From Actinernus sp. WN-2022 (lineage: Eukaryota; Cnidaria; Anthozoa; Actiniaria; Actinernidae), in assembly GCA_030867875.1 (NCBI GenBank), contig JAOWCC010001751.1, positions 27,954,369 through 28,018,368 of the forward strand: a stretch of DNA of 64,000 nt, in the 5' to 3' direction. The notes beneath the pieces are model-generated. The model did not search any database, was not told where the DNA came from, and saw only the letters and a list, made by a program, of their open reading frames with translations. Shown piece after piece: positions 41,489-53,000 of this stretch; within the stretch, counting starts at the first letter, position 1, and each line of letters starts with the position of its first letter. The position numbers and the translations under genes were made by a program.

Positions 41489-43068
41489 TCCGCCCCATCT
41501 CAGTGTTGCCAGTTCTGTCAAAGGTGATAGAGCGCCATGTTCATAATGCTCTGTCCAATTATCTGTCTGACAACAACTTGATTTATACAAATCAGTCTGG
41601 CTTCAGAAAACAACATAGTATTGAAACAGCACTAGCGTACATAGTAGACACCCTACTATTCAATTTAGATAAAAACCAAGTCAACGGGTTAGTGCTGGTG
41701 GACTATAAGAAAGCCTTCGATATGGTGGACCATGCTACTCTTCTTAAAAAAACTTGAAGCTTATAGATTAGACTCTCAAGCTCTTGACTGGTTCAAGTCT
41801 TATTTAGCAGATCGCAAACAAGTAGTCTGCTTCAAGGGTCAAACGTCATCTTCTCGTAGCATTACCTCGGGAGTACCTCAGATCTATCCTGGGCCCTCTA
41901 CTGTTTGTCGTCTTTATAAATGACTTGCCGCTTTACATGAACTCTCGATTGGACTTATTTGCAGATGACACTACTATTCTAGCCTCATCGAGCATTAGCA
42001 ATGTTCAAGGGTTGAAGGACGAACTGTCAAATGAAGTAGCAAATGTAGATGACTGGGCCAACGCAAATAAACTTCCACTTAATGCAGCAAAGACCAAATG
42101 TATCCTTATATGTGGAAATCGCCTTAAAGACAAGATCACCCAAGAAGAGCAAGATCTGAACATTAGAGTAAATAGTACTAAATTAGAACAAGTTGAGCAT
42201 GTTCAATTACTAGGACTTGAAATAGACAGTGACTTAAGTTTTGACACACATGTCGACACTATGGTCAAGAAAGTATCAAAACGCATCGGAATTTTAAATA
42301 AGATTAAGAGCTATCTACCTAGAGCAGAGCGCATTCTTTTTTATAACACTATGATAAAGCCGCTCATATTATACTGTTCAATCACTTGGACAAGCTGCAG
42401 TAAGGACAACATCAACAGAGTCTTGAGGTTACAAAAAACGTAGCGCTAGGGTAATTCTAGATGCCAAGCCTCGCCACAGCTCTATTGAATTATTTAATAA
42501 ATTAGGCTTTCTTCCTTTTTATGTAGAGGCAGATATAAAGAAATGTTTACTTGTGTACAAGTGAACTGTCAATGAAGCCCTAGAATATATAAACGATTTG
42601 CTTAAGCTCAACAGTGAGCAGCACACAAGGAGAACGCGTTATGCGCACTTGACATTATTACCTCCACGCTATACAAGAGAAAAAGAAGATGGTCGTTCTT
42701 TCTCTGTCACAGCTACTAAATGCTGGAACAAATTACCTGTAAGCCTAAGACTCTCCGCCTCTGTCAAAATTCTTAAGTCTGCCCTTTACAAGCATTTTCG
42801 CACCTTTCAAAAAAGCTTCGAACAGTTCACTACTTTTTTAGATACACAATTTATCCTTAGTTAACTTGGTAATGTTGATCCTTCTTAATGTATACATTTA
42901 TATATCTTGTAAATATGTAATTTTAGCTTAACTTAGTATAGTCTTTTTATATGTCCTTATCGTAATATGTCTTACATGTGTTGTGCTGCGAGGGCCACGA
43001 GTTTATCAGTGCTTTGTACTATTTAGTGTTACCCTCTTGAAATAAAGTTGATTGATTGATTGAACATT
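41489..43068 (+). pseudogene. 5'-truncated LINE, RT domain, multiple frameshifts
   Basis: It begins abruptly with RPISVLPVLSKVIERHVHN, then LVLVDYKKAFDMVDHATLL. After frameshifts near 41750 and 41880 it continues with ILGPLLFVVFINDL and LDLFADDTTI, then LRLQK before a further shift, and ends FSVTATKCWNKLPVSLR. A TGA interrupts near 42560. The 3' tail is ATTGATTGATTG at about 43049-43062. It differs in sequence from the minus-strand LINE at 37.6-40.7 kb. It is inactive. Confidence 0.88.
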
Positions 43069-44322
43069 TCCTTTTTTCTTGTTGGGTACATATAAACATG
43101 TTGCTGTAAATTTGACGCAAGCATATACCTTATGCACCACCCCCTTCCCCTCAGTTCAATGCATGGTGCATGAAAGCGAGGCCAGTTGTTCCACAGATGA
43201 TCGTGCCACAGGCTAATCCTCTCATTTCGTGTACCTAATAAATTAAGGAGAAAATCACGGACAAAGTACAAAGTATCTCACGGTCTAATTGTTTGGCAGC
43301 CAGACATTATAAATTTAGTTCATGTTAATGTTCGCCAGTAACCGCCGTGAGCTGTCCTTCATCTCAATTTTACCATTTAAAAGAGGAAAATCCGTAAAAA
43401 GCAACATCGCCTGTTCTAAACTCAGGTACATAATTTTTTTTGCTCTCACTAAATAATAAAATTCAGATGCCATCGATCTTCCAATGCATATGCCTTTAAA
43501 ATCCCACTTTCGAAACGAGTATTGGGCGAGTCCGGGGGGCGGCGCTTGGGATCGTTACTGGGGACACCCCAACTGTTGAGTTTCGCTAAACTTTTTGAGT
43601 AGAAGCTGAAAACATGGCTTAAAATGTTCGTCTTGTGATCCTTTTTAAGAATTGTGCTGTTTCCCACGTTGATTTTAACTGGTATGGCAATTAAGGGGGG
43701 TTTTACTCAGAGCCTCGCTCCTGCAACATGAAAACGAGGCTGATCGAGGATCTTCACAAAACCTAGCAAAACATGGGCCATATTGCACAAAAACTGCTAC
43801 AAATGTTTAAATCAGGCATCTTGATACATGTATGTACAGTGTTAATGAGTTAGAGAATAGTGGTCACGTGACACTACTCAAGTCACGTGACCTGCAGCAA
43901 TAAAACAGTAAAGAAGACAGGAAAAAGGCCAAACATTGTAATACAGAGTCCAAAAAATAAAAAAATAAAAAATAAAATAATGGTTAATAGAGGATATATC
44001 CTCGCACATCCATCTACATCCCTCTGGGCTCGGTAATCTAGAGCCTTATTCCATATGAGTTGGAGGGAGGCCATCCAAGCTTTTCTTTGCTCTTCGAAAT
44101 GCTCCTGCCCTTTCTCTGTTGATCAGGACTTGTAGAGTTGGCAGATGAAGGCTTCAGCATCGGAAAGTACTTTCTCATCTGGACTTTGTGTGTTGGCGTC
44201 TTAATGCTCTGACGCCAATCCACCTAGATGTCTGCTGTCAGTAGACGACCACACCTTCAGTGGGTTACTAAAGCCTCCGCTCAAGACCAGTTCTTTTCTT
44301 GGATGCGTAAGATCAATACCGC
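43069..44322. other. Intergenic DNA with one arm of a dispersed inverted pair
   Basis: No gene recognised. The block at 43575-43735 (GAGTTTCGCTAAAC, GAGTAGAAGC, CAACATGAAAACGAGGCTGA) recurs inverted at about 46335-46440. Another short block near 43165 (TGAAAGCGAGGCCAGTTGTT) resembles 7850. Purine-rich and A-rich stretches lie around 43950. Confidence 0.5.
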
Positions 44323-44530
44323 CTCCCGGTTAGCTCAGTGGTTAAGCTCCGGTCTGTTGTGCGGGATGTCGCGGGTTCAAACCCCGGCCGGACCAACACT
44401 CAGGGTCTTAAAATGACTGAGTAGGAGGTGCTGCCTTTGTGAAACAACTGCAAATGGTTAGGCCTTCACGTCTTCTCGGATAAGGACGTCAAATCGTAGT
44501 TCCACTGACGTAGTTTCCCCGATTAGCAAG
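44323..44530 (+). mobile_element. tRNA-derived SINE, family A, copy 3
   Basis: The head CCTCCCGGTTAGCTCAGTGG and B-box GGGTTCAAACCCCGGCC are intact. The body then runs through ACTGAGTAGGAGGTGCTGCC to TCTCGGATAAGGACG. It is the clearest plus-strand copy of this family. Confidence 0.9.
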
Positions 44531-44840
44531 GTACTTGTGCCAAGCTTTAAGAATGAGACTTTAATAAAATTAATATTTATATATATATATATGAGATATT
44601 TCAGTGCACCGAAAATTGACTAGACTTGCTTTGTTCTCACCTTGAATGATAAATCTGTCCAAATTACCAATCTTCTGTTCTCGGCTATTCATATTTCTCC
44701 TTATTCTTGTCTTTTACGCTCTTCCTCTTCGCATGTGTTCCTCCTTTGATGGAGTTCTCAAGATATCGATCTAAGACAACGTCAACCCTTGTACATCTGT
44801 CAGAAAAGTGCGAAACAATGCAACATACTACAAAAAGATC

Positions 44841-45735
44841 TCACACCACTCCGCAAACGTCTTTGCTCCAGGGCGATTCCCCATGCAGAGATTGTACGGC
44901 AGTCATTCCACCAATAATGGTGCAGGATTTACTGTGATTCAAGGGAGCATGTTTTCTTGTAGGATGTGACTTAAATCGGCCTTGCTTGAAGCAGTTCTTG
45001 GTTTTCCATCCATGGTAGCTAAAGATAGTGGAACTGTTGGAACCACGTCCAGATTCTAGAGCAACTATTACTCTCCTGAACAGATCTCTGTCTACCTTGA
45101 TAGAAACTGTTTTATCATTATACACTCTAACAGGAACCGAATAAAGGGTTTCAAATGTCTTAAGCTTCTGCTGCTTAATATTTCCCATATCCTGTGCCTG
45201 TAGTAGATCATGCTTGATCTCATCAGTAGCAATATCGCCTTTGGTGACTGCAATTAAGTCGGTTGTTAGTCGAAACACCTCATAGCGCTGGAACTGCATG
45301 TGCGTTGTCAACACATCTTTGCACGCCCGATGTCTTTGTGATCATTCTCCTCTTCGCTTTCAACATCAAACATAACTTTAGTATCCTCTGATAACTGAGC
45401 TCTTTCATTGTATGTTAGACACTAACGATCTCTTGCTGTATCTGTTCGCGTTATCCCCACTACCCCACCTGCTACTTTCCCAGCTCTGTTGACATGCTCA
45501 AGGGCTTGGTCATCAGGAATCTGGAATCTGGAATTTACTTAATGTTTCCTTGGTTACAAAATCACCATCTTGGATCCCATGATGCGCTGACTGTGGTAGC
45601 AGGCTCATGTCAGCCAGAAAATCCACTCCCCACCTGGTGTAATTCACATGATCATAAGCAGCAAACCAGGGAAGCATTTCTGCAAATGATGAGAGGTACA
45701 GTCGCTAGTAACCCTCCCGTGAAAATCTATTTAAC
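44841..45735 (-). pseudogene. Degenerate multicopy ORF, probably mobile-element derived
   Basis: Reading right to left, fragments in shifting frames give YTRWGVDFLADMSLLPQS, DDQALEHVNRAGKVAGGVVG followed by ITRTDTARDR, a stop, and CLTYNERAQLSEDTKVMF. After a shift comes the 157-residue frame with QFQRYEVFRLTTDLIAVTKG and SCTIIGGMTAVQSLHG. I recall near-identical strings as a repetitive ORF in cnidarian genomes, but I cannot name a protein family. Stops and shifts show this copy is dead. Confidence 0.5.
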
Positions 45736-46599
45736 ATGACGGACTGGTGAGTCATAAAATCCTACTAGACTTTTTCGGTTTTATCTAAATAATATATACT
45801 AAACAAGAAAATAGATCGGCTATTAATAAATGAGAAAAGAGACTGAAATGGACTTCTCTTTCTCCATTCCTTTCTGAGTATAAAATTAAAGCCAATGTTG
45901 AAGCAGGAGATGCTCATTTAGCTATAGCTGCGTCTTAAAGTGTAACAGCTTTTTGATACTTATGAAGATAAATATGGTTTTATTCATCTTATTAGTGACG
46001 TCATTACCTAATTTGCATATAACAGAGTCATTGATATCTCTTGAACAGAAAGAGATGTTTTTAAACAGGAAATGGCATTCATACTTATTTCATAATCACA
46101 TCCTATTGATGTTAAATAGTGAGTATTTTTGTGATTTAGGGTGTTGTCGTAATTTTATGTTGACTTATATCTGTAATATGTGATATATGTGATCTGTTAT
46201 GTAACCAACATCGCGTGATCTTTCACGTGACCAACCATTAACAATAAAGGCGAGTTTAACATGTTAAAAACAGATAAAATCATTTGTAGCGATTTTTTGT
46301 GAAGTTTTAGAAACATTTTGCAGATACTTGGTTCAGCCTCGTTTTCATGTTGCAAGAAAGGACCACAATACGAACATTTTAAGCCCTATTTCCTGCTTCT
46401 ACTCAAAATGTTTAGCGAAACTCAAATATAAGCGACTTTTAGGATTTGGCTTCTAGACTATGGGCAATACTAGTGGAGAGAAAGGAATGGGTTCGAACCA
46501 ACTTCCTCCACACTATAGTGTCACTGTCCTGTGCTGCATGCAATAGAAATGTTATCTAATCGGCTGAGCGTAGCGAAAGAGAATAGAGGTATTTTTTAT
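45736..46599. other. Intergenic DNA with second arm of a dispersed inverted pair
   Basis: A short ORF from 45962 has a hydrophobic, signal-like N-terminus and a GTGAGT donor in phase 1, but it is not preferred as a first exon. The inverted counterpart of 43575-43735 lies at about 46335-46440. Nothing else recognisable. Confidence 0.45.
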
Positions 46600-47025
46600 T
46601 ATCAATTTGTTTCACCATTTACGACTACTTCAAACACTAGCGTAAAACTAACGTAAAACTAATCACCAGTTTTTCTTAGTTCCTGATTGGTTCATTGTGT
46701 TTTTACTGGCCTTTTTCAAAATCACGTGACATGGCTCGTACTGGAAGGACAAACATTTCAATATGGCTGCGATCTCGGCGACCTGCAGGATCAGTCATCA
46801 TGTCTTTTCATTACAACTGCTGCTTATTCGCACTTGCATTGCGTCTGAAAGTAGCTCCACCATATTGAAAACTTTGTCCTTCCAATACCAGTCTTCACTA
46901 TATTTTGCCCGCAGTTATCCAAAGGCCACGTGATTTTGAAAAACAGCTCTAGGAAAGTTAATCAAACCCAAAACCAAATTAAAGCAATCATTTATTACTT
47001 TCGACACTCAATCGAAAACCGCTCT
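46600..47025. mobile_element. MITE family Z, copy 3, with an inner foldback
   Basis: The right end has TTTCGACACTCAATCGAAAA and CCGCTCT, as in the 23.3-kb copy, and GATTGGTTCATTGTGTTTTT lies inside. Nested between ATCACGTGACATGG and CCACGTGATTTTGAAAA is an inverted repeat, ACTGGAAGGACAAACATTTC against its imperfect complement, spanning about 46705-46945. This suggests one element inserted within another. Confidence 0.62.
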
Positions 47026-47202
47026 GCCACAGAAAGAAATTAACATGTATTTATGCTGATACATCCCTCCTAGATATGAGTTTCCCTAGACTTGCTCCAA
47101 GTCGAATTCGCTGAGTCACTGGGTCAAAAAGCGAGCGCGAGAATCGGAGCGAGAGGCGAGTATAGTGTTACCTATGCAACTATGATGTGCGTCATTCACG
47201 AA

Positions 47203-47440
47203 CAACAACAACCTTTATTTTTTACCCCAAAAATTAATAAAAGATTTACAGAAATAGTATGAAAAAAAAGTTACGCAATTGCGTGACGGTTCAATAACAA
47301 ATAATCTATACATTTTATTTATTTTAGTTGTATATTAACCTGACAGTATTCAGTGAAGGTGGGGCAACAAAAACGCTCACATGTTCTCAGTTAGGCAAAA
47401 TAAACTATACTAAGAAATTACGAGGAGGCAGCCGAAGGCG
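47203..47440 (-). mobile_element. LINE 3'-end fragment
   Basis: The plus strand begins CAACAACAACCTTTATTTTT, the complement of a LINE 3' tail AATAAAGGTTGTTGTTG, followed by AT-rich sequence like other LINE 3' UTRs here. No ORF remains. Confidence 0.5.
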
Positions 47441-47499
47441 GTGGGAAAATCGAAACATTCTTTAGTATTAAAATATGTTTTGTGAACATTTTAAAAAAC

Positions 47500-47715
47500 T
47501 TTTATTTTACAGAGGAAAAAACAAAATTCCTCAAGCGTTTACTTTTCATCGTGATTGGTTCAAGTAAAACTACATCACAAGTTAGTCAGTTTGTGATTGG
47601 TTCATTGCGTTTTTACTTGCTTGTGATTGGTTCATTGCGTTTTTACTTGCTCGTGATTGGTTCATTGCGTTTTTACTTGCTCCTGTGATTGGCTCTGGTT
47701 TGGTTTTACGACAAT
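47500..47715. mobile_element. MITE family Z, copy 4 (30-bp tandem units)
   Basis: Three to four near-perfect copies of GTGATTGGTTCATTGCGTTT plus TTACTTGCTC (30 bp). Single related units lie on either side, ending GGTTTGGTTTTACGACA as in the 23.3-kb copy. The outer terminal repeat is lost on at least one side. Confidence 0.72.
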
Positions 47716-49993
47716 TTCTTACATGGCGCCGGCTGAAATGTGGCAAAACCTCCTGCTCACCTTAAGGAACTAACTGTATTTTCGTTCTCAAAAAAACTGA
47801 TGTAAAACAATATTTACTATCAGAGCAACGCACCTGAGTCAATATTTCATATCACTGTATCATGTATTCAAACTGATTTCTATATTATACTGTCCTTTAT
47901 ATGTCTTCACTTCCCTAATATCCATTTATAGTTAGACCCAAAATGCTGGGGGCTAACTCGATAACTTTATGGTTTCAGTTAGCTCCAGGCTATAATGTCA
48001 ATTGGATATATTTTGTAAATGACCAGTGCTCTTATTTTAAATGTATATACTTTATGTGTGTATCAAGTATCTCTATCTGTGTAATGAGAATAATAAAGAA
48101 TTGAATCGAAAACAAAAATTCCTCAAGTTCCATTTCAATAGCGAACTCGTAACTTCAATTTGAGAATTCGTCAAGTTTGGTGTATTTATTCTTCATTCTA
48201 AGATTTTAAAACCTTAGTCTGTTTGCCAATGTTTGAGTGGAAAAGCTAGAAGGAGTACCCCAATGTTTCATTAGTAACATTTGTCCACACTTGCGTATCC
48301 CGATACAAGTTAAGATTAAAAGTGTTTTTGATCAATAATTTAGACATTCTCTAGTAATCCGGTTGATCAAAGACGGTACGTATAGGCGAGTATTATCTGG
48401 TATAAACGAAGCCCGGGGAATTAGCCGAGCAAAGAGAAGGTAAACTAACATGTTTGTCTTAAATCTTGATGTTATAATTGTATTTATGGTTTGATCTATC
48501 AACTAAATATGATGTGTAGTTGTAAATATACAATTCAACACTTGTTGATTTTTTTCATCATTGTTTATTGATATGTGTTTGACAAGTTGAAAATAAACAC
48601 CGAAAAATGTTCAAGAAGTTCGACATAATGCTGTTGGGAACTAAGTCAACTAAGTATAAGTGACAGGAATTTCCAAGTGATGTTCATGTAACTCTACAAT
48701 TGATTGGTGGAAATGAGAACATCACTGACGGAGCTAGTATGATGTGAAGCTAAGAGATGACACCAAAAATGAAGATAATTTGACTTCAGTACCCTCGAAA
48801 ATGGACGACGGTTTATTGAAAGCCATTAAACTCTACGTATTTTGATTCTCTTATTTTAAAAAGTATATAAGATTTTTTTAATATGGAAGAGTAACTTTGA
48901 ATGACCATACAACAGTACATTAATAACTTTCACTTCTCGAATCACCTAACTATTCTTTTAAAAATGTTAGACACATTCAAGATACATTGATTACAATTAA
49001 CCATTTTGAGATCAGGGTTATACGGAAGCTAAACGTGAACTCACAACGTGAATAAAATAAGTAATTTCTGGGTGAATATACGGTCTCTGCCGATAATGCG
49101 GCCATGTTAAAAAACAATTTCATGGATTACCAAACATCTAGGTTCAACGGAGCGTTTCATTGCAGCACTTTGGCTTTATCATGTTTATTCAGTATCATTT
49201 TAACACTTACAAACTACAAAACAAATAATAATAAGAAACAAACACATACCAATAACGGTAAATCATTTAACTATTGAAACTGAAATATATATGCATTAAA
49301 ACAACCGGTCTCGATTACTTATTTTAAGAAAAATGGACGGTTCAGTTGCAACACTTAATCAGCTTTCATTATTTTTGGTCCCTGGGCATCTAATAATTAT
49401 TTTCAACATGGCGGTGTTATTGGTAAAGAGGTCCATTAATTGAAAAGGGTTTTTGTTGCAAGTTATTTAGATATCTACCACAGGTCACCCGTCGGAAGTC
49501 TGAACACAAAGGTGATTGTCGGGTTATTGTACTGTCAGTCAGTGACCCTTGAACAGGTTCTTCGTGTCTTGAGAATGTTACGTTATATTTAGTTCACTGA
49601 ACTGAATGAAATGACATGAATGTTAAATGCATTGGGTGGAAATAAAGACAAGCCTGTTTGATCGAAAATATTTCAAACAATATTAAATAACACGGATATA
49701 TCAGACACTCTGGTTAGGGTTAGACAAAACCACCTGGTTTTGTCATTATTGTAAAACATAATAATCATTTTATCTGCCCTCGGTGAATAAATCCCATACC
49801 TCCACGCTCCAGTCCGATAACCCATTACTTACACTCCTTTGCTGTTTATGCTATTGCTCGGCCTTAGCCGGATCATTTACTTAATAATACAGGTGATAGA
49901 ACATGCTCTCTTTCAACAAATCGTTTTTAATAAAACATTTACAGACTGTTCCAAGTTAAAGTGTTCGCGTCTCCTTCAACTGGTGCTATTATA
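47716..49993. other. Intergenic DNA upstream of the mosaic gene
   Basis: No supported exon. 47935-48110 looks like a plus-strand LINE 3' UTR: a stem formed by GGGGCTAAC and GTTAGCTCC, ending AATAATAAAGAATTGAATCG. The rest is AT-rich. The promoter of the mosaic gene should lie at the right end, but no convincing core element was identified. Confidence 0.45.
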
Positions 49994-50087
49994 ATGTCGT
50001 GGTCCACATCAAGTACTGCGTTTGTTGTACATTGTCTTGCTGGCTTCCTCACAGCGCATGCAGCAGTAGCACTTTATCAAGGACTCG
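49994..50087 (+). CDS. Exon 1: signal peptide
   Basis: ATG at 49994 opens MSWSTSSTAFVVHCLAGFLT followed by AHAAVALYQGLG. It has a hydrophobic core and a plausible cleavage after AHA. The frame reaches a GTGGGT donor in phase 1, as the next exon requires, and an in-frame stop lies just past the donor. Only about 0.9 kb separates it from exon 2. It was preferred over another signal-like ORF at 45962. Confidence 0.6.
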
Positions 50088-53000
50088 GTGGGTTATATAA
50101 CTGAGGTGTATGTTTAGCTAGGTTTGTTCCATTATATCAGCTACATGAACCAGACCCGTTGCCAGGGAGGGTCGATGGGTTCGAACTCACTCACTCACTA
50201 TCCCCCCCCCCCCCCCCCCCCCCTCAGTCTTATCCGTCATTAAAACGGTGTCAGTAAAAGGTTTTCCACATTTTTAAAAGGCTATATATTGGTTTTAAGC
50301 TTCTCGCATATTTTGTAAAAATGCCACGATCGCGATTTGAGAATCTCGAGCCCTTCAAAAACGAACCATGTTACGCAAGCAATCCATATAAAACCAGGGG
50401 CGCAGCTTCCTGTACGCATATACGCACGTGCGTACACTTTGAGACGAAAATTCCCTGTTTGGCCTTGTATTTTTTTTATGAGAGGGGGCCCTTAAAACCG
50501 GTAGCTACTGCACTTGTGCGCACAACTTGAAAATGCCTAGCTACGCCCCTGAAAACCAGAACAAAATGGTTTGGGATACAAACTTTGCCTCCATACTGAC
50601 TTTAAAATGTTTGTAAATATAAGCATTTTACAGACATATGTTTACAAAAGTTTGTGAAATGTTTGTAAAATATAATGTTTGCAAAATGTATGTGAATGTT
50701 CAAACTTACGCAGACCTTTTACAAACGTTTCACAGACTTTTTACATAGTTCTCCAAGTCTGTAAATGGTTCGATGATTTTTTAATAAACAAAAACCAGAG
50801 TGACAAACAGCTAGTCATAAATAGAAAATAAAACTTCAGGTTCTTGTTGAAGATCAAGCTCTATCCATTCGTTCGTTTGTACACTCGTTTATTTGTTCGT
50901 TCGTTCGTTCATTTATTCATGACTTTATTTATGCCTTAACAGCCGAGACTGTATAAACGAAGTTAATCCTTTGAACGTTTCAGGCAACATACCAGAGTTA
51001 GAACTGAACGATGAAGTTTATGGATCTGGAGATACTTCGTGGATGAAAGTAGGAAGTTGTGGTCAAGGGCTAAGTGAGGATTGTTTAGTTGTTAATAATG
51101 TTATTAAAATACTTACACTCTTAAAGAGCACCTAACCCTTCATATAATATTTATACCTATATGAACCTCTGAAAAGTTTTGAGTACTTCTGTGTAGAAAG
51201 GTTTGGTTTACAGAGAATGCCCTATGTTCTACGCTTGTTTGAAATCGTGAAAATTTGACCTTTCCTGACCCATGAGGCCATGACCGCGTAAGTAAAAGCC
51301 TGGGTAGACGACTTTGCAATAATTTGAAGAAATACTTAAATTTTGACTAAATTGAATCTTTACTAACAACTCACAAACTGTGTATATTATCTATAAATTG
51401 ATGTTGTTGCAATGGAGAATAATGCATTATAATGAGATGACGTCTACCCAGGAATCGACCCAGGCTCTTACTTACGCGGTCAATGGGTCAGGAAAGAACA
51501 TAGAGTATTCTCTGTAAGCCGAAACGTTCTTCACAGAAGTACTAAAAACGTTTTGGATGTTCATAGATATGAACATTGCACGAGCTAGGTGCACTCAGGA
51601 GCCTATTACCAGGAGCGTCCATCTTCCCCATTGGGTCTGTTCCCAGCACAGGAGTAGATGTGGCTATATTTAGAATTTCATTTCGCGCGAAATAAACAAA
51701 GGCCATGTTGTCTTAGCCAATCAGATAGCTAACGTCACTTCTCGTTATTATTCATTATCATTCTTCTCACTTTCAACGCGGGAATTCGAATTGCTGGTTT
51801 TCCACTCAATCCCCAGAGATTCAAATGACAAAGGGCATGGCGGCCATGTTGGTGCCCCAACAAAAGAAGCTAACGAGGAATCTATTGTTTAAGGGTACCA
51901 ACATGGCGGCTATGACGTCAAGTGAAAACCAGCAATTCTAAATATAGCCACATCTACTCCTGTGCTGGGGGCCCAGCCCATAACATAGGAACGCTCCTGG
52001 TAATGGGCTCCTGGTGCACTTTAAACAAAAACGGTTATATATATAAAAGGGTAAGCCACGCATGGCGAACTCGAAATTCAAATTACAGAGCAGTGAAGAA
52101 CGTAGTAGGCGAGTGAATCAGTCTCTCCTGTTAAAATAAGAAATTCAAATTACAGAGCAGTGAAGAACGTAGTAGGCGAGTGAATCAGCCTCTCCTGTTA
52201 AAATGAGAAATTCAAATTACAGAGCAGTGAAGAACGTAGTAGGCGAGTGAATCAGCCTCTCCTGTTAAAATGAGAAATTCAAATTACAGACCAGTGAAGA
52301 ACGTAGTAGGCGAGTGAATCAGCCTCTCCTGTTAAAATGAGAAATTCAAATTACAGACCAGTGAAGAACGTAGTAGGCGAGTGAATCAGCCTCTCCTGTT
52401 AAAATGAGAAATTCAAATTACAGAGCAGTGAAGAACGTAGTAGGCGAGTGAATCAGTCTCTCCTGTTAAAATAAGAAATTCAAATTACAGAGCAGTGAAG
52501 AACGTAGTAGGCGAGTGAATCAGCCTCTCCTGTTAAAATGAGAAATTCAAATTACAGAGCAGTGAAGAACGTAGTAGGCGAGTGAATCAGCCTCTCCTGT
52601 TAAAATGAGAAATTCAAATTACAGACCAGTGAAGAACGTAGTAGGCGAGTGAATCAGCCTCTCCTGTTAAAATGAGAAATTCAAATTACAGACCAGTGAA
52701 GAACGTAGTAGGCGAGTGAATCAGCCTCTCCTGTTAAAATGAGAAATTCAAATTACAGAGCAGTGAAGAACGTAGTAGGCGAGTGAATCAGCCTCTCCTG
52801 TTAAAATGAGAAATTCAAATTACAGACCAGTGAAGAACGTAGTAGGCGAGTGAATCAGCCTCTCCTGTTAAAATGAGAAATTCAAATTACAGACCAGTGA
52901 AGAACGTAGTAGGCGAGTGAATCAGCCTCTCCTGTTAAAATGAGAAATTCAAATTACAGAGCAGTGAAGAACGTAGTAGGCGAGTGAATCAGCCTCTCCT

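Noticed and set aside
44323..44400. Functional tRNA gene
   Set aside because: It is the head of SINE family A. The same non-tRNA body occurs in four places.
45962..46117. Signal-peptide-like ORF with a GTGAGT donor in phase 1, as a possible first exon of the mosaic gene
   Set aside because: It lies in a repeat-derived region and almost 5 kb from exon 2. The ORF at 49994 has a better signal peptide, the right phase and a short distance.
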